Assembly (NCBI GenBank): GCA_964346185.1
Contig: CAYFTR010000010.1
Location: forward strand, 1-49,594
Source: JAAYJS01 sp964346185
Lineage (GTDB): Bacteria; Bacillota; Clostridia; Eubacteriales; Eubacteriaceae
Direction: 5' to 3'
DNA: 49,594 bases
Shown here piece after piece: positions 1 to 7,058 of the stretch. Both the position numbers and the translations under genes were made by a program. The notes under the pieces are model-generated. The model worked only from the letters and a program-made list of their open reading frames with translations, was not told where the DNA came from and ran no database searches. Numbering within the stretch: the stretch's first letter is position 1; each line of letters starts with the position of its first letter.

Positions 1-95
1 AAGATTAAAATTTATTTCTATTACATCTTACAAAACTTATATCAAATATAACAGTAAGAAATACAACGATGTTTTTTTTGGAGTATCAAATGCTT

Positions 96-758
96 TTATG
101 ATTGAAATACCCTTTCAATCATCGGTAGCGCTTTATGGTGGTTGTCGTAGGCAAAATCCGCCAAGCCGTAATCAACTAAACCTACAGGAGCGCTTTTGTA
201 GACGGCACAATACATGTTCGCCGCTTTTGCGGCAAGCAGGCCGCTTTGAGAGTCTTCGATGACCAGACATTGCCGCGGCAAAAGCTTAAAATGGTCGGCA
301 ACTCTTTCAAAAATTTCCGGATGAGGTTTGCTTTTTACAATATCGTTCCCCGAGATGGTAAAGTCAATATAAGGATACAGGTTAAAAATATCCACCACTG
401 TTTGAATAGCGATATTATCCGAAGAGGACGCAATGGCAATCTTCCAATTTTTTTCTTTGATTTTTTTCATTAGTTGAGAAACCCCGGGCATAGCCTCCTT
501 GGGATGGCTACTATCCTTCAGGTAGCGCATATAACGACGGGACACTTCCGCCGCCGCCGCTTCACCGCTGATGGGCATGTTGTAGCGGTCGACTATTTCT
601 TCCCACCAATTTAAAAGCCCCCGTCCCATACTTTGCATGGCACCCTCTTTGGTGATGGGAACCTTGTATTCCTGATAAATTTGCCATTCTATGTCGGCAT
701 AAACGGTTTCCGAATCGATGATAACACCGTCCATGTCAAATATAATTGCTTTGTTCAT
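96..758 (-). CDS. HAD-superfamily phosphatase / beta-phosphoglucomutase-like
   Basis: A haloacid-dehalogenase hydrolase of about 220 residues. The nucleophile motif DMDGV lies at residues 8-12 (D8 nucleophile, D10 acid/base). It is followed by a helical cap, a motif II serine in IASSSD, the motif III lysine in SKPHPE, and the acidic motif IV EDSQSG. This layout is typical of subfamily I enzymes such as beta-phosphoglucomutase or sugar-phosphate phosphatases; the substrate cannot be read from sequence. I chose the start at 758 because GGGAGG sits just upstream; an in-frame ATG at 794 has no such site. The gene is monocistronic, diverges from the gene at 812, and a TATACT -10-like box lies in the 53 bp between them. 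The first 95 bases of the window hold nothing I recognise. Confidence 0.85.
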   Translation of the reverse strand: MNKAIIFDMDGVIIDSETVYADIEWQIYQEYKVPITKEGAMQSMGRGLLNWWEEIVDRYNMPISGEAAAAEVSRRYMRYLKDSSHPKEAMPGVSQLMKKIKEKNWKIAIASSSDNIAIQTVVDIFNLYPYIDFTISGNDIVKSKPHPEIFERVADHFKLLPRQCLVIEDSQSGLLAAKAANMYCAVYKSAPVGLVDYGLADFAYDNHHKALPMIERVFQS

Positions 759-811
759 TTTTTCCTCCCTTTGTGTTAGCATAAAGTATACCATAGATTG
801 GAAAAAATCAA

Positions 812-1357
812 ATGAAACCTGAATTTTTAATCCTCACGAAGTTCCGGGCAAACACCTACACCCTTGTCAATCGGGTATTTGTACAGGAGCGTACCTATTA
901 CCCGGATATTTTATTCAAACACCCTTTCCCGGAGACGAGTGTCACCCTTCAATCAAAGACAACAAACGAACGGGTTCGCGCTCTTTTTCAAGGCACACCA
1001 CCCCACCTTATTTTTATTTTTATTCCGGGTACGGACAATGAGGGCTTACACGCCTACACGGCCTTTAAAACCGATGTTCTCCGTTATTTTGAAACACTTC
1101 AAGCAAAAGAAAAACATCTGAAGACATTATTGGACACCTATCAAAAAAGCCGTCGCCTGACAACCAGCCAAAGCCACCGACTCCTTTATGAAGCACGGCT
1201 TTATACAAAACGTCGGGAGCTTTACCCGAGCTTGCTCCCTTTGGCGGACATTTTGTGCCGATTGCCCGTCACACGAACCGTCTCAGAAAGGAACGCACAA
1301 TTCAATGCACTTATCGACAAATTGCAATGCGCCGAATTTTTCCACCGTTTATATTGA
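812..1357 (+). CDS. Hypothetical protein, 181 aa, upstream of and overlapping an SPL-like radical SAM gene
   Basis: I do not recognise this protein. It is 181 residues with no signal peptide or clear membrane segment. It is rich in aromatic and basic residues, with a hydrophobic stretch around residues 66-74 (LIFIFIPG) and a basic helical stretch around 95-140. Only one cysteine pair is visible and there is no metal motif. The start has a weak GGA-type ribosome site. It overlaps the next gene by about 53 bp, which suggests translational coupling and a shared role. It could be a partner or substrate adaptor of the radical SAM protein, but that is inference. Expression is not certain because no strong promoter is visible between it and the divergent HAD gene. 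Confidence 0.5.
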   Translation: MKPEFLILTKFRANTYTLVNRVFVQERTYYPDILFKHPFPETSVTLQSKTTNERVRALFQGTPPHLIFIFIPGTDNEGLHAYTAFKTDVLRYFETLQAKEKHLKTLLDTYQKSRRLTTSQSHRLLYEARLYTKRRELYPSLLPLADILCRLPVTRTVSERNAQFNALIDKLQCAEFFHRLY

Positions 1358-2309
1358 AAGAACAATTGTTGACCGCTTTGAAACACGCAAAATTTTAGAA
1401 AAGTTAAAGCCCAAAAAAACTATTCTCATTGACAACTATGCTGAGGTATTTAATCGCAACAACCAAAGTTTTTTAATGCAAAAGCAATCCACTCAATGTA
1501 TTTTGGCGGAAAAAAAGTATGATTACTATTATGACGGGTCGCCTTATTGCGAAAATTTCGGGGCACAAAACTTTTATTACACTTCGCCGATTTTAAATTG
1601 TTTATACGACTGTGGCTATTGTTACTTAAAGGCTCTGTACCCCTGTGCCCATCTGGTTATATTTATCAACAACGCCGACTTTATCCGATCGATCGAAAAC
1701 CATTTATTGCAAAACGGCAAACCCGTTTACCTTGCCCTTTCCTACGATACCGATTTGTTGGCTTTGGAGGGGCTAACCGGCTTTATTAAAGAATGGTTTA
1801 CGTTGCTGCGGGATTACCCGAACTTAACCGTCGAAATCAAAACAAAGGCCAATATTTTTCCTTTTATAACGGTACCCGACAATTTAATTTTCGCGTGGTC
1901 TCTCCTCCCCCAAGAGCTGATCGATTACTACGAACCCCGAACACCTTCCCTGATTGCCCGTCTAAAAGCGGCGGCAACCGCCCAGCAAAACGCCGCGCAG
2001 GTTCGTCTGTCCTTTGAGCCGCTGCTGCCCTTTCCGGATTTGGAAAACCGCTACCGCGAAATGGTTGCCTTAACGGCACAACATCTGGACTTTAAAAAAA
2101 TACGGGATATGAACATCGGTGGGTTTCGCATCAGCAGCAAACAATTTAAACACTTTGTTAAATCCGACCCTGGCAACCCCGTACTCATTCACCCGACGGT
2201 TGTCAAAAATAACGCTGTAACCTTTAGTGAGCCGTTCATACAAAGCGCGGTCTTAAAAAATTTATTAACCCCCTATTTCCCTGAAGAAAAGATTCACATT
2301 TACGGTTGA
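1305..2309 (+). CDS. Spore photoproduct lyase-like radical SAM protein
   Basis: A radical SAM protein of about 334 residues (from 1305). The 4Fe-4S motif is CLYDCGYC (C99, C103, C106), i.e. CX3CX2C, preceded by YYTSPILN and followed by YL, as in the SPL/SplB family. The N-terminal VYIE...RT segment also matches SPL-like proteins. The family cleaves S-adenosylmethionine to a 5'-deoxyadenosyl radical; true SPL repairs 5-thyminyl-5,6-dihydrothymine in spore DNA. I cannot tell whether this is genuine SplB or a paralogue of unknown substrate, so only the family is claimed. An upstream in-frame ATG at 1188 would add 39 residues that do not look family-like. It overlaps the unknown gene at 812 and ends 62 bp before the next gene, which has its own promoter. 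Confidence 0.75.
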   Translation: MHLSTNCNAPNFSTVYIERTIVDRFETRKILEKLKPKKTILIDNYAEVFNRNNQSFLMQKQSTQCILAEKKYDYYYDGSPYCENFGAQNFYYTSPILNCLYDCGYCYLKALYPCAHLVIFINNADFIRSIENHLLQNGKPVYLALSYDTDLLALEGLTGFIKEWFTLLRDYPNLTVEIKTKANIFPFITVPDNLIFAWSLLPQELIDYYEPRTPSLIARLKAAATAQQNAAQVRLSFEPLLPFPDLENRYREMVALTAQHLDFKKIRDMNIGGFRISSKQFKHFVKSDPGNPVLIHPTVVKNNAVTFSEPFIQSAVLKNLLTPYFPEEKIHIYG

Positions 2310-2312
2310 GCA

Positions 2313-2341
2313 TTGACAAACCCACCCGCTACGATTAGACT
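2313..2341 (+). promoter_or_regulatory. Sigma-A type promoter for the parvulin gene
   Basis: TTGACA at 2313-2318, a 17-bp spacer and TAGACT at 2336-2341, immediately upstream of the gene starting at 2372. Confidence 0.65.
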
Positions 2342-2371
2342 TTTAACCACAAGACCAATAAAGGAGATACT

Positions 2372-3121
2372 ATGAGCAAAGTTTTAGCCTCTGTAGAAGG
2401 CATTGAAATTCGAGAAAAAGATTTAAACGAATTAATTCAACACTTACCCCCGGAGCAACAAACCCCTTTTAAAACCGAAAAAGGTCGACAAGAGTTGCTG
2501 CACGAATTGGTTGCGCAAAATCTGTTTTACTTACAGGGTTTGGAAGACCATATAGAAGAAAAAGAAGCGTTTCAGGCGATGTTGGAAGACGCCAAAGTAA
2601 AATTATTAAAAAGCTTTGTTATCGCCGATTTTATGAAAAACATTACCATCGATGATGATGAAGTCAAAAACTTTTATGATGCACATCCGGAACAAATGAT
2701 GTCCGCCCCCAGCATACGTGCCAGCCATATTTTAGTACCGGCAGAGCAACAAGCTCTGGATATTTTAGCGGAAATCAAAGCCGGCGACAAAACTTTCGAA
2801 GAAGCTGCAAAGGCATACTCCACCTGTCCCTCCAGGGAAAAGGGCGGAGATTTAAACTACTTCCAAAAAGGCAGAATGGTTCCCCCCTTCGAAGAAGCCG
2901 CCTTTGCAATGAGTGTCGGCGAAATATCCGACCCTCCGGTAAAAACCGAATTCGGTTACCACATTATTAAAGTAACCGACACAAAAGAACCGGAACTCCT
3001 CCCCTTCGAAATTATTCAGGATAATTTAAAAAGATACCTGCTCGGCGAAAAACAAAACGAACAATTCAACCAACGCATTGCAGAATTAAAACAAAAATAT
3101 AACGTAACTATTAACGACTAA
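2372..3121 (+). CDS. Cytoplasmic parvulin-type peptidyl-prolyl cis-trans isomerase
   Basis: A 249-residue protein with a SurA-like N-terminal helical part (about residues 1-105) and one parvulin rotamase domain (about 110-205). The domain is marked by the family patterns RASHILV, then a GGDL segment and the FGYHIIKV end strand. Such domains catalyse prolyl isomerisation and act as chaperones. Unlike PrsA or SurA it has no signal peptide or lipobox: it begins MSKVLAS and is acidic, so it should be cytoplasmic. AAAGGAG lies at the right distance before ATG, and a consensus promoter precedes it. It is monocistronic, with a strong terminator just after the stop. Confidence 0.85.
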   Translation: MSKVLASVEGIEIREKDLNELIQHLPPEQQTPFKTEKGRQELLHELVAQNLFYLQGLEDHIEEKEAFQAMLEDAKVKLLKSFVIADFMKNITIDDDEVKNFYDAHPEQMMSAPSIRASHILVPAEQQALDILAEIKAGDKTFEEAAKAYSTCPSREKGGDLNYFQKGRMVPPFEEAAFAMSVGEISDPPVKTEFGYHIIKVTDTKEPELLPFEIIQDNLKRYLLGEKQNEQFNQRIAELKQKYNVTIND

Positions 3122-3126
3122 ACAAC

Positions 3127-3165
3127 AAAAGGTTGTCTTAAGCTTAAGCTTTAGGACAACCTTTT
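3127..3165. terminator. Bidirectional intrinsic terminator
   Basis: Perfect 11-bp arms AAAAGGTTGTC (3127-3137) and GACAACCTTTT (3155-3165). It lies between the convergent parvulin gene and the minus-strand zinc-ribbon gene, with A/T tracts at both ends. Confidence 0.85.
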
Positions 3166-3170
3166 AATAT

Positions 3171-4244
3171 TTATTGGGCGTAATAGGTCGAATACAAATA
3201 AACCAATGCAATCAGCAAAAGAACTGCCAAAACAATCAGGAAAATTTTAAACTTACTCTTCGGATACTCGCCGTAAATATAACCGGTTTCTCCGTTAATG
3301 ATAACGTTGTAGATGTTTCCTTTAAAATAGTAAGCCGTAATAAAAACCGGCAATATGACATGTTTAAAGGTTTCATCTGCATAGGAGATATTTAAAAAGA
3401 TGTTTGCGACATGGTCATGTCTTCGCAATTCAATATTTCTGACCATATCTTTTAAAACCGCTTTCATTTCTATCTGTGCCGATGCGTAGGCATCGTCGAT
3501 GGGTACGTTATATCTTTCCGCCGAAAAACCGGACAAATACGCCGGCGAATAGCTCTTTAAGGTTTCGGTGTCGTAAACACCGACCGCTCTCAGCAATTTA
3601 TCTTTAATTGCTTTGGTTGCCGGAATTAAAATATCGTTAAAAAAATGGGAAAAACTCCCGGTGGACCTGCTCCACCTTGTTTTTGTCCGAGTTTGCCGCT
3701 TACCCTCGCTATCCGTATAGGTTTCCTGATAGTCGTCACCGACATCGCAGGTGTATTTGACGTCGGTGTGGACATCAAAGGTCCAATAAGGCACGTAAAC
3801 GCCCATTACCTTATCTTGCTGGTAGGCTGTTTTGAGTTCGCCGGGTGCCAACCATTTGCCTTTGATCCAATCTCTGAAAATCGTTCCGACCCTGTTTTTA
3901 TCGATTTTAAAGGGTCGAATACCGTCAGGATTAATCACTTCCACCTGTTTGTGTTCCAGCACAATGTGTGAGCCGCAATAAGGGCAACTGGTTGCCGTTG
4001 AATCCTCGGAAACTTCTATGCTGGCACCGCAGGATTTACAATCCAATAAATGAACGGATTCGGTAGCGGGCTGTATGTCTCCCGAATACTGTTGCATACC
4101 CGAATATAAAGGGTGTTCGCCGACACCGCCCAAGTCCGGGATTTCTTCTTCGGTTCCGCAATTGGGGCATTTTAAGTTTTGGGATTGAACATTAAACTCA
4201 TAAATGCCCCCGCAATTGCTGCAATGATAAATTTTTTCAGACAT
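3171..4244 (-). CDS. Zinc-ribbon membrane protein (YdjG-like), PspA operon
   Basis: A 357-residue protein with two zinc-ribbon pairs near the N-terminus (CSNCGG...CPNCG, then CKSCGA...CPYCGSH), a middle region of unknown fold, and one hydrophobic helix near the C-terminus (about residues 333-352, IFLIVLAVLLLIALVYLY) that should anchor it in the membrane. The architecture resembles the TFIIB-zinc-ribbon protein encoded next to pspA in Bacillus (ydjG). Its role is unknown; association with membrane-stress proteins is inferred from context. It is the last gene of the pspA-SPFH-zinc-ribbon operon, 18 bp after the SPFH gene, and ends at a shared terminator. A good GGAGGGG site precedes the ATG. 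Confidence 0.75.
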   Translation of the reverse strand: MSEKIYHCSNCGGIYEFNVQSQNLKCPNCGTEEEIPDLGGVGEHPLYSGMQQYSGDIQPATESVHLLDCKSCGASIEVSEDSTATSCPYCGSHIVLEHKQVEVINPDGIRPFKIDKNRVGTIFRDWIKGKWLAPGELKTAYQQDKVMGVYVPYWTFDVHTDVKYTCDVGDDYQETYTDSEGKRQTRTKTRWSRSTGSFSHFFNDILIPATKAIKDKLLRAVGVYDTETLKSYSPAYLSGFSAERYNVPIDDAYASAQIEMKAVLKDMVRNIELRRHDHVANIFLNISYADETFKHVILPVFITAYYFKGNIYNVIINGETGYIYGEYPKSKFKIFLIVLAVLLLIALVYLYSTYYAQ

Positions 4245-4262
4245 GGCTCCCCTCCTTTACAA

Positions 4263-5246
4263 TTATGGAGTGAGTTTATGTCCGCAATTGGAGCAAAACT
4301 TTGCCCCTTCGGTTTTATGCCCGCATTGCGGACAAAAGTTCGGTATCGTACCTGTGGATGCTTCCGAAGGTTGCGGCATATCGGCTCTTTGGGAATTTTG
4401 TTGCTGACCTTGCTGCATTTGGTTGATCATTTGTTGGCCCATCATCATGCCCATTTGCATGCCCATCATATCCGATGCGGCACCGCCGCCTTTACCGTTT
4501 TGTAAAGACTCGGCCATAGCGGCCTGCGTATAGCGGTTCATATCGCCGATCATGCTTTGACCGGCCACTTTTTGTTGCATTTTTTGGATTTCTTCGGGGT
4601 AGGAGAAACTGGCAATATTAAAGCCTGTTATCTCTATTCCGATTTTTTCCATTTCCATATCCAGGTCTTCTCTAATGCCGCCGCCGATATCAAAGGAATT
4701 GGCCTGGAGATTAAACATGTCTTTGCCTTCTCTGACAATCCACTTCATCAGAAGCTGATCCAACATGGCAACCACACGTTCTTTTATGTCGTTTATGGTA
4801 AATTGTCTTTTGACACCCGCAATTTTTTCGATTAAAACCATGTAGTCGGAAACCTTACAATTAAAGGTACCGAAAGCACGTATCGGCATGCCGCCGGGTA
4901 AATTGGGTGCCGGTATGGCAATGGCGTTTTTAGTCCCCCATTTTACGGTGAGCTCCTTGGTGTTGATAAACAACACCTCCGCTCGCAAACCGGTGTTAAA
5001 GCCGAATTTAAAGCCTTTTAATGTGGACAAAAAGGGAATAATCTCGGATTCGATATCGTAACTGCCTTCGTCTTGAAAGATTCCTTCAACGCGACCGTTG
5101 TACATAAAAATTGCATCCTGACCTTGACGAATGATGAGCCGACTCCCTTTTTTTATCTCTTTATTGGACCATTTCCAAAATAATATTTCGTCGTTGTATT
5201 CTTCCCATTCAACAACGCTGGAAAATTGTTTGCTAAAAAAGCCCAT
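4263..5246 (-). CDS. SPFH-domain protein with C-terminal zinc ribbon (YdjI-like)
   Basis: A 327-residue protein with an SPFH/virion-core-like domain (about residues 10-240), a Met/Gln-rich linker (about 250-290, runs such as MGMQMGMMMGQQ) and a C-terminal zinc ribbon CPQCG...CSNCG. The pattern matches Bacillus YdjI, encoded with PspA. SPFH proteins form membrane-associated oligomers; no transmembrane helix is visible, so recruitment may need the membrane-anchored neighbour at 3171. It starts 16 bp after pspA stops, in the same operon. The zinc ribbon resembles those of its downstream partner, which hints at a shared assembly (inference). Confidence 0.8.
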   Translation of the reverse strand: MGFFSKQFSSVVEWEEYNDEILFWKWSNKEIKKGSRLIIRQGQDAIFMYNGRVEGIFQDEGSYDIESEIIPFLSTLKGFKFGFNTGLRAEVLFINTKELTVKWGTKNAIAIPAPNLPGGMPIRAFGTFNCKVSDYMVLIEKIAGVKRQFTINDIKERVVAMLDQLLMKWIVREGKDMFNLQANSFDIGGGIREDLDMEMEKIGIEITGFNIASFSYPEEIQKMQQKVAGQSMIGDMNRYTQAAMAESLQNGKGGGAASDMMGMQMGMMMGQQMINQMQQGQQQNSQRADMPQPSEASTGTIPNFCPQCGHKTEGAKFCSNCGHKLTP

Positions 5247-5262
5247 CCTCTGCTCCGATCTT

Positions 5263-5958
5263 TTATATTCCCAGTTCTTTTTTCAACTTATCCAATTCGT
5301 TATCGACGGATTCGGATTCGACATTGCTCGTATCGTCGTATTTTGCGACGAGAGCGTCTACGTCGTCCGTTTGAGCGTTTTTGTTAAGTTCCGCCATAGC
5401 GTTGGCTTCGTCGAGCATTCTGTTGGCCTTGTCTTCCATACGGTCAAAGGCACTCATACTGCCCTCGACGCCTTTTACGGAACCGCCGACTTGGTTGACT
5501 TTTTCCTGTGCTTTTGCAAGATTCATTTTTGCTTTGATTTCCGCTTTTCGGGATTCCAAACCGGAAATATCTTTAATCAATTTATCGTGCATTTGCTTCA
5601 TTTGATCGGCATTTTGTGTAGCGATCTCCAGGGATTTTTCCAAATCGGCACGAGTACGTTCGAGGGATTGTTTCTTTTCGATGAATGTACGCGCGTCGGC
5701 TTCGTTACCGGAGGCAAGTGCTTTTTTGGCGTAGTTTTCCATTTTTGCAATTTGCTCGGTATTTTCATTTAATTCTCTGCGATTACGTGCTTCTTCCGCC
5801 ATTACCGCAGCGGTTTCCGCTTTTACTTTGCCTAAATCGTCTTGGATATCCCGCATGTATTGGTCAATCATTTTTTCCGGGTCCTCCGCCTTGTCCAATA
5901 AAGAGTTAATGTTTGCAGACATAATGTCTTTAAATCTTTTTAAAATGCCATCTGCCAT
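5263..5958 (-). CDS. pspA: Phage shock protein A (PspA/IM30 family)
   Basis: A 231-residue, almost wholly helical and charged protein. It begins MADGILKRFKDIM with the amphipathic N-terminal helix typical of PspA, followed by long coiled-coil helices (about residues 25-185). PspA/IM30/Vipp1 proteins are ESCRT-III relatives that polymerise on damaged inner membrane. It heads an operon with the SPFH and zinc-ribbon genes. In Bacillus the equivalent operon is sigma-W controlled; here I see no convincing sigma-W site. The 5959-6210 spacer holds only an extended -10-like TATGCTATACT near 6091, too weak to call. Confidence 0.88.
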   Translation of the reverse strand: MADGILKRFKDIMSANINSLLDKAEDPEKMIDQYMRDIQDDLGKVKAETAAVMAEEARNRRELNENTEQIAKMENYAKKALASGNEADARTFIEKKQSLERTRADLEKSLEIATQNADQMKQMHDKLIKDISGLESRKAEIKAKMNLAKAQEKVNQVGGSVKGVEGSMSAFDRMEDKANRMLDEANAMAELNKNAQTDDVDALVAKYDDTSNVESESVDNELDKLKKELGI

Positions 5959-6210
5959 CGTTGAACCTCGCTTTCTTTGATCCCGTCACGGACTTGCCGT
6001 ACAGGCATGTTACTTGTTTCCAAAATATTGTTCGGTTTTACTTTTAAGACCAAAGTATTCACCATTATTTACAACTCCAGTATAGCATAATCTCGCTGTT
6101 TCGTATAGATTTAGAAAAACAATTTAGCATCAGTTCAGCTTGCGTTTATATTGATACTGTCCCGGTGGCGGGTACATCTTAAAAAACTGCCTGAAATATT
6201 GCCCTGCTCC

Positions 6211-6245
6211 AAAAAATAAAAAAGGTGCTTCGTACAAAGCACTTT
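6211..6245 (-). terminator. Terminator downstream of tRNA-Leu
   Basis: Hairpin arms AAAGGTGCTT (6221-6230) and AAGCACTTT (6237-6245) with an A-rich run at 6211-6223, which gives a U tract in minus-strand RNA. It lies about 46 bp past the tRNA 3' end. Confidence 0.75.
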
Positions 6246-6291
6246 GATCTTGTTATAGGATTACCGCGGCAACCTGTTATTATTTTAAAAA

Positions 6292-6377
6292 TGGTGCGAG
6301 AGATGGGAGTCGAACCCACACGTACGCCGTACACACGCCTCTGAAACGTGCTTGTCTGCCTATTCCAACACTCTCGC
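6292..6377 (-). tRNA. tRNA-Leu (anticodon CAG)
   Basis: An 86-nt class II tRNA read on the minus strand. The acceptor stem GCGAGAG pairs with CTCTCGC, a long variable arm is present, the T loop contains GGTTCGACTCC, and CCA is encoded (complement of TGG at 6292-6294). The anticodon stem CACGT/GCGTG encloses the loop TTCAGAG, which gives CAG (reads CUG, leucine). It has its own promoter and terminator. Confidence 0.92.
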
Positions 6378-6391
6378 ACAAAGCTTCAATC

Positions 6392-6420
6392 AGTTTATCT
6401 TTTTTTTTGATACTTGTCAA
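6392..6420 (-). promoter_or_regulatory. Promoter for tRNA-Leu
   Basis: On the minus strand, TTGACA (6415-6420), a 17-bp A-rich spacer, then TAAACT (6392-6397), 14 bp before the tRNA 5' end. Confidence 0.7.
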
Positions 6421-6456
6421 GCATAGTTGTCGTATTTTTCCGTTACAATATAAAAA

Positions 6457-6927
6457 TTATTTGTTATCGGCCTTACGATTGGCTTTAAAAAAATCAGTCA
6501 GCAATTGTCTACAGGCCTCTTCGCAAATACCGCCATATATTTGCATGTTTTTCGGTAACATCGGGTGATTTTTTAAAAAAACCGACGATTCGACGGCTCC
6601 GTAACGCTTTTCGTTAACGCCGTATACCAATGTGGGAATTTGTGCCTGCATCATTGCACCGATACACATGGGACAGGGTTCCGCCGTTACGTAGAGGGTA
6701 CAGTCGGACAAACGCCACCGCTCCAATATTCGGGCTGCGGCTTCTATTGCCAATATTTCCGCATGAGCCGTCGGACGGGCGGTGCTTTCTTTTAAGTTAT
6801 AGGCACGGGCAATCACCGCACCGTTTTGAACAATCACCGCACCGACGGGCACCTCCCCCGCCGCCGCTGCTTTTCGGGCTTCTTCGATAGCCGCTTGCAT
6901 AAAATCCTGCATGGTTTTTTTCTTCAT
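6457..6927 (-). CDS. tadA: tRNA-specific adenosine deaminase TadA
   Basis: A 156-residue zinc-dependent deaminase with the catalytic motifs HAE (about residues 75-77; the Glu shuttles protons) and PCPMCIGAM (two zinc cysteines). The flanks PVGAVIV near the N-terminus and LVYGV after the zinc site fit TadA, which converts A34 to inosine in tRNA-Arg(ACG). A related nucleobase deaminase is possible but less likely. It is monocistronic with a weak ribosome site. The 130-bp upstream spacer contains the lon terminator. Confidence 0.88.
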   Translation of the reverse strand: MKKKTMQDFMQAAIEEARKAAAAGEVPVGAVIVQNGAVIARAYNLKESTARPTAHAEILAIEAAARILERWRLSDCTLYVTAEPCPMCIGAMMQAQIPTLVYGVNEKRYGAVESSVFLKNHPMLPKNMQIYGGICEEACRQLLTDFFKANRKADNK

Positions 6928-7002
6928 AACGTCCTCATTGGATTGGATCCTACTCTTAATTATATGATTTTAACATAAAAAGCAGGTTTTCATGTTACCT
7001 TT

Positions 7003-7043
7003 AAAGAAAAACAAGGTGCCGACCCATCAAGCCGGCACCTGTT
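7003..7043 (-). terminator. Terminator of the marR-lon operon
   Basis: Hairpin arms AGGTGCCG (7014-7021) and CGGCACCT (7033-7040). The A-rich run upstream (7003-7013) gives a U-rich tail in the minus-strand transcript just after the lon stop codon. Confidence 0.8.
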
Positions 7044-7058
7044 TACGCATAATTCAAA

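Noticed and set aside
5959..6200. Sigma-W promoter before pspA
   Set aside because: A GGAAAC-like box is present but no matching CGTA at the right spacing.
6179..6379. 66-codon minus-strand ORF
   Set aside because: It lies across the tRNA-Leu gene and its terminator.
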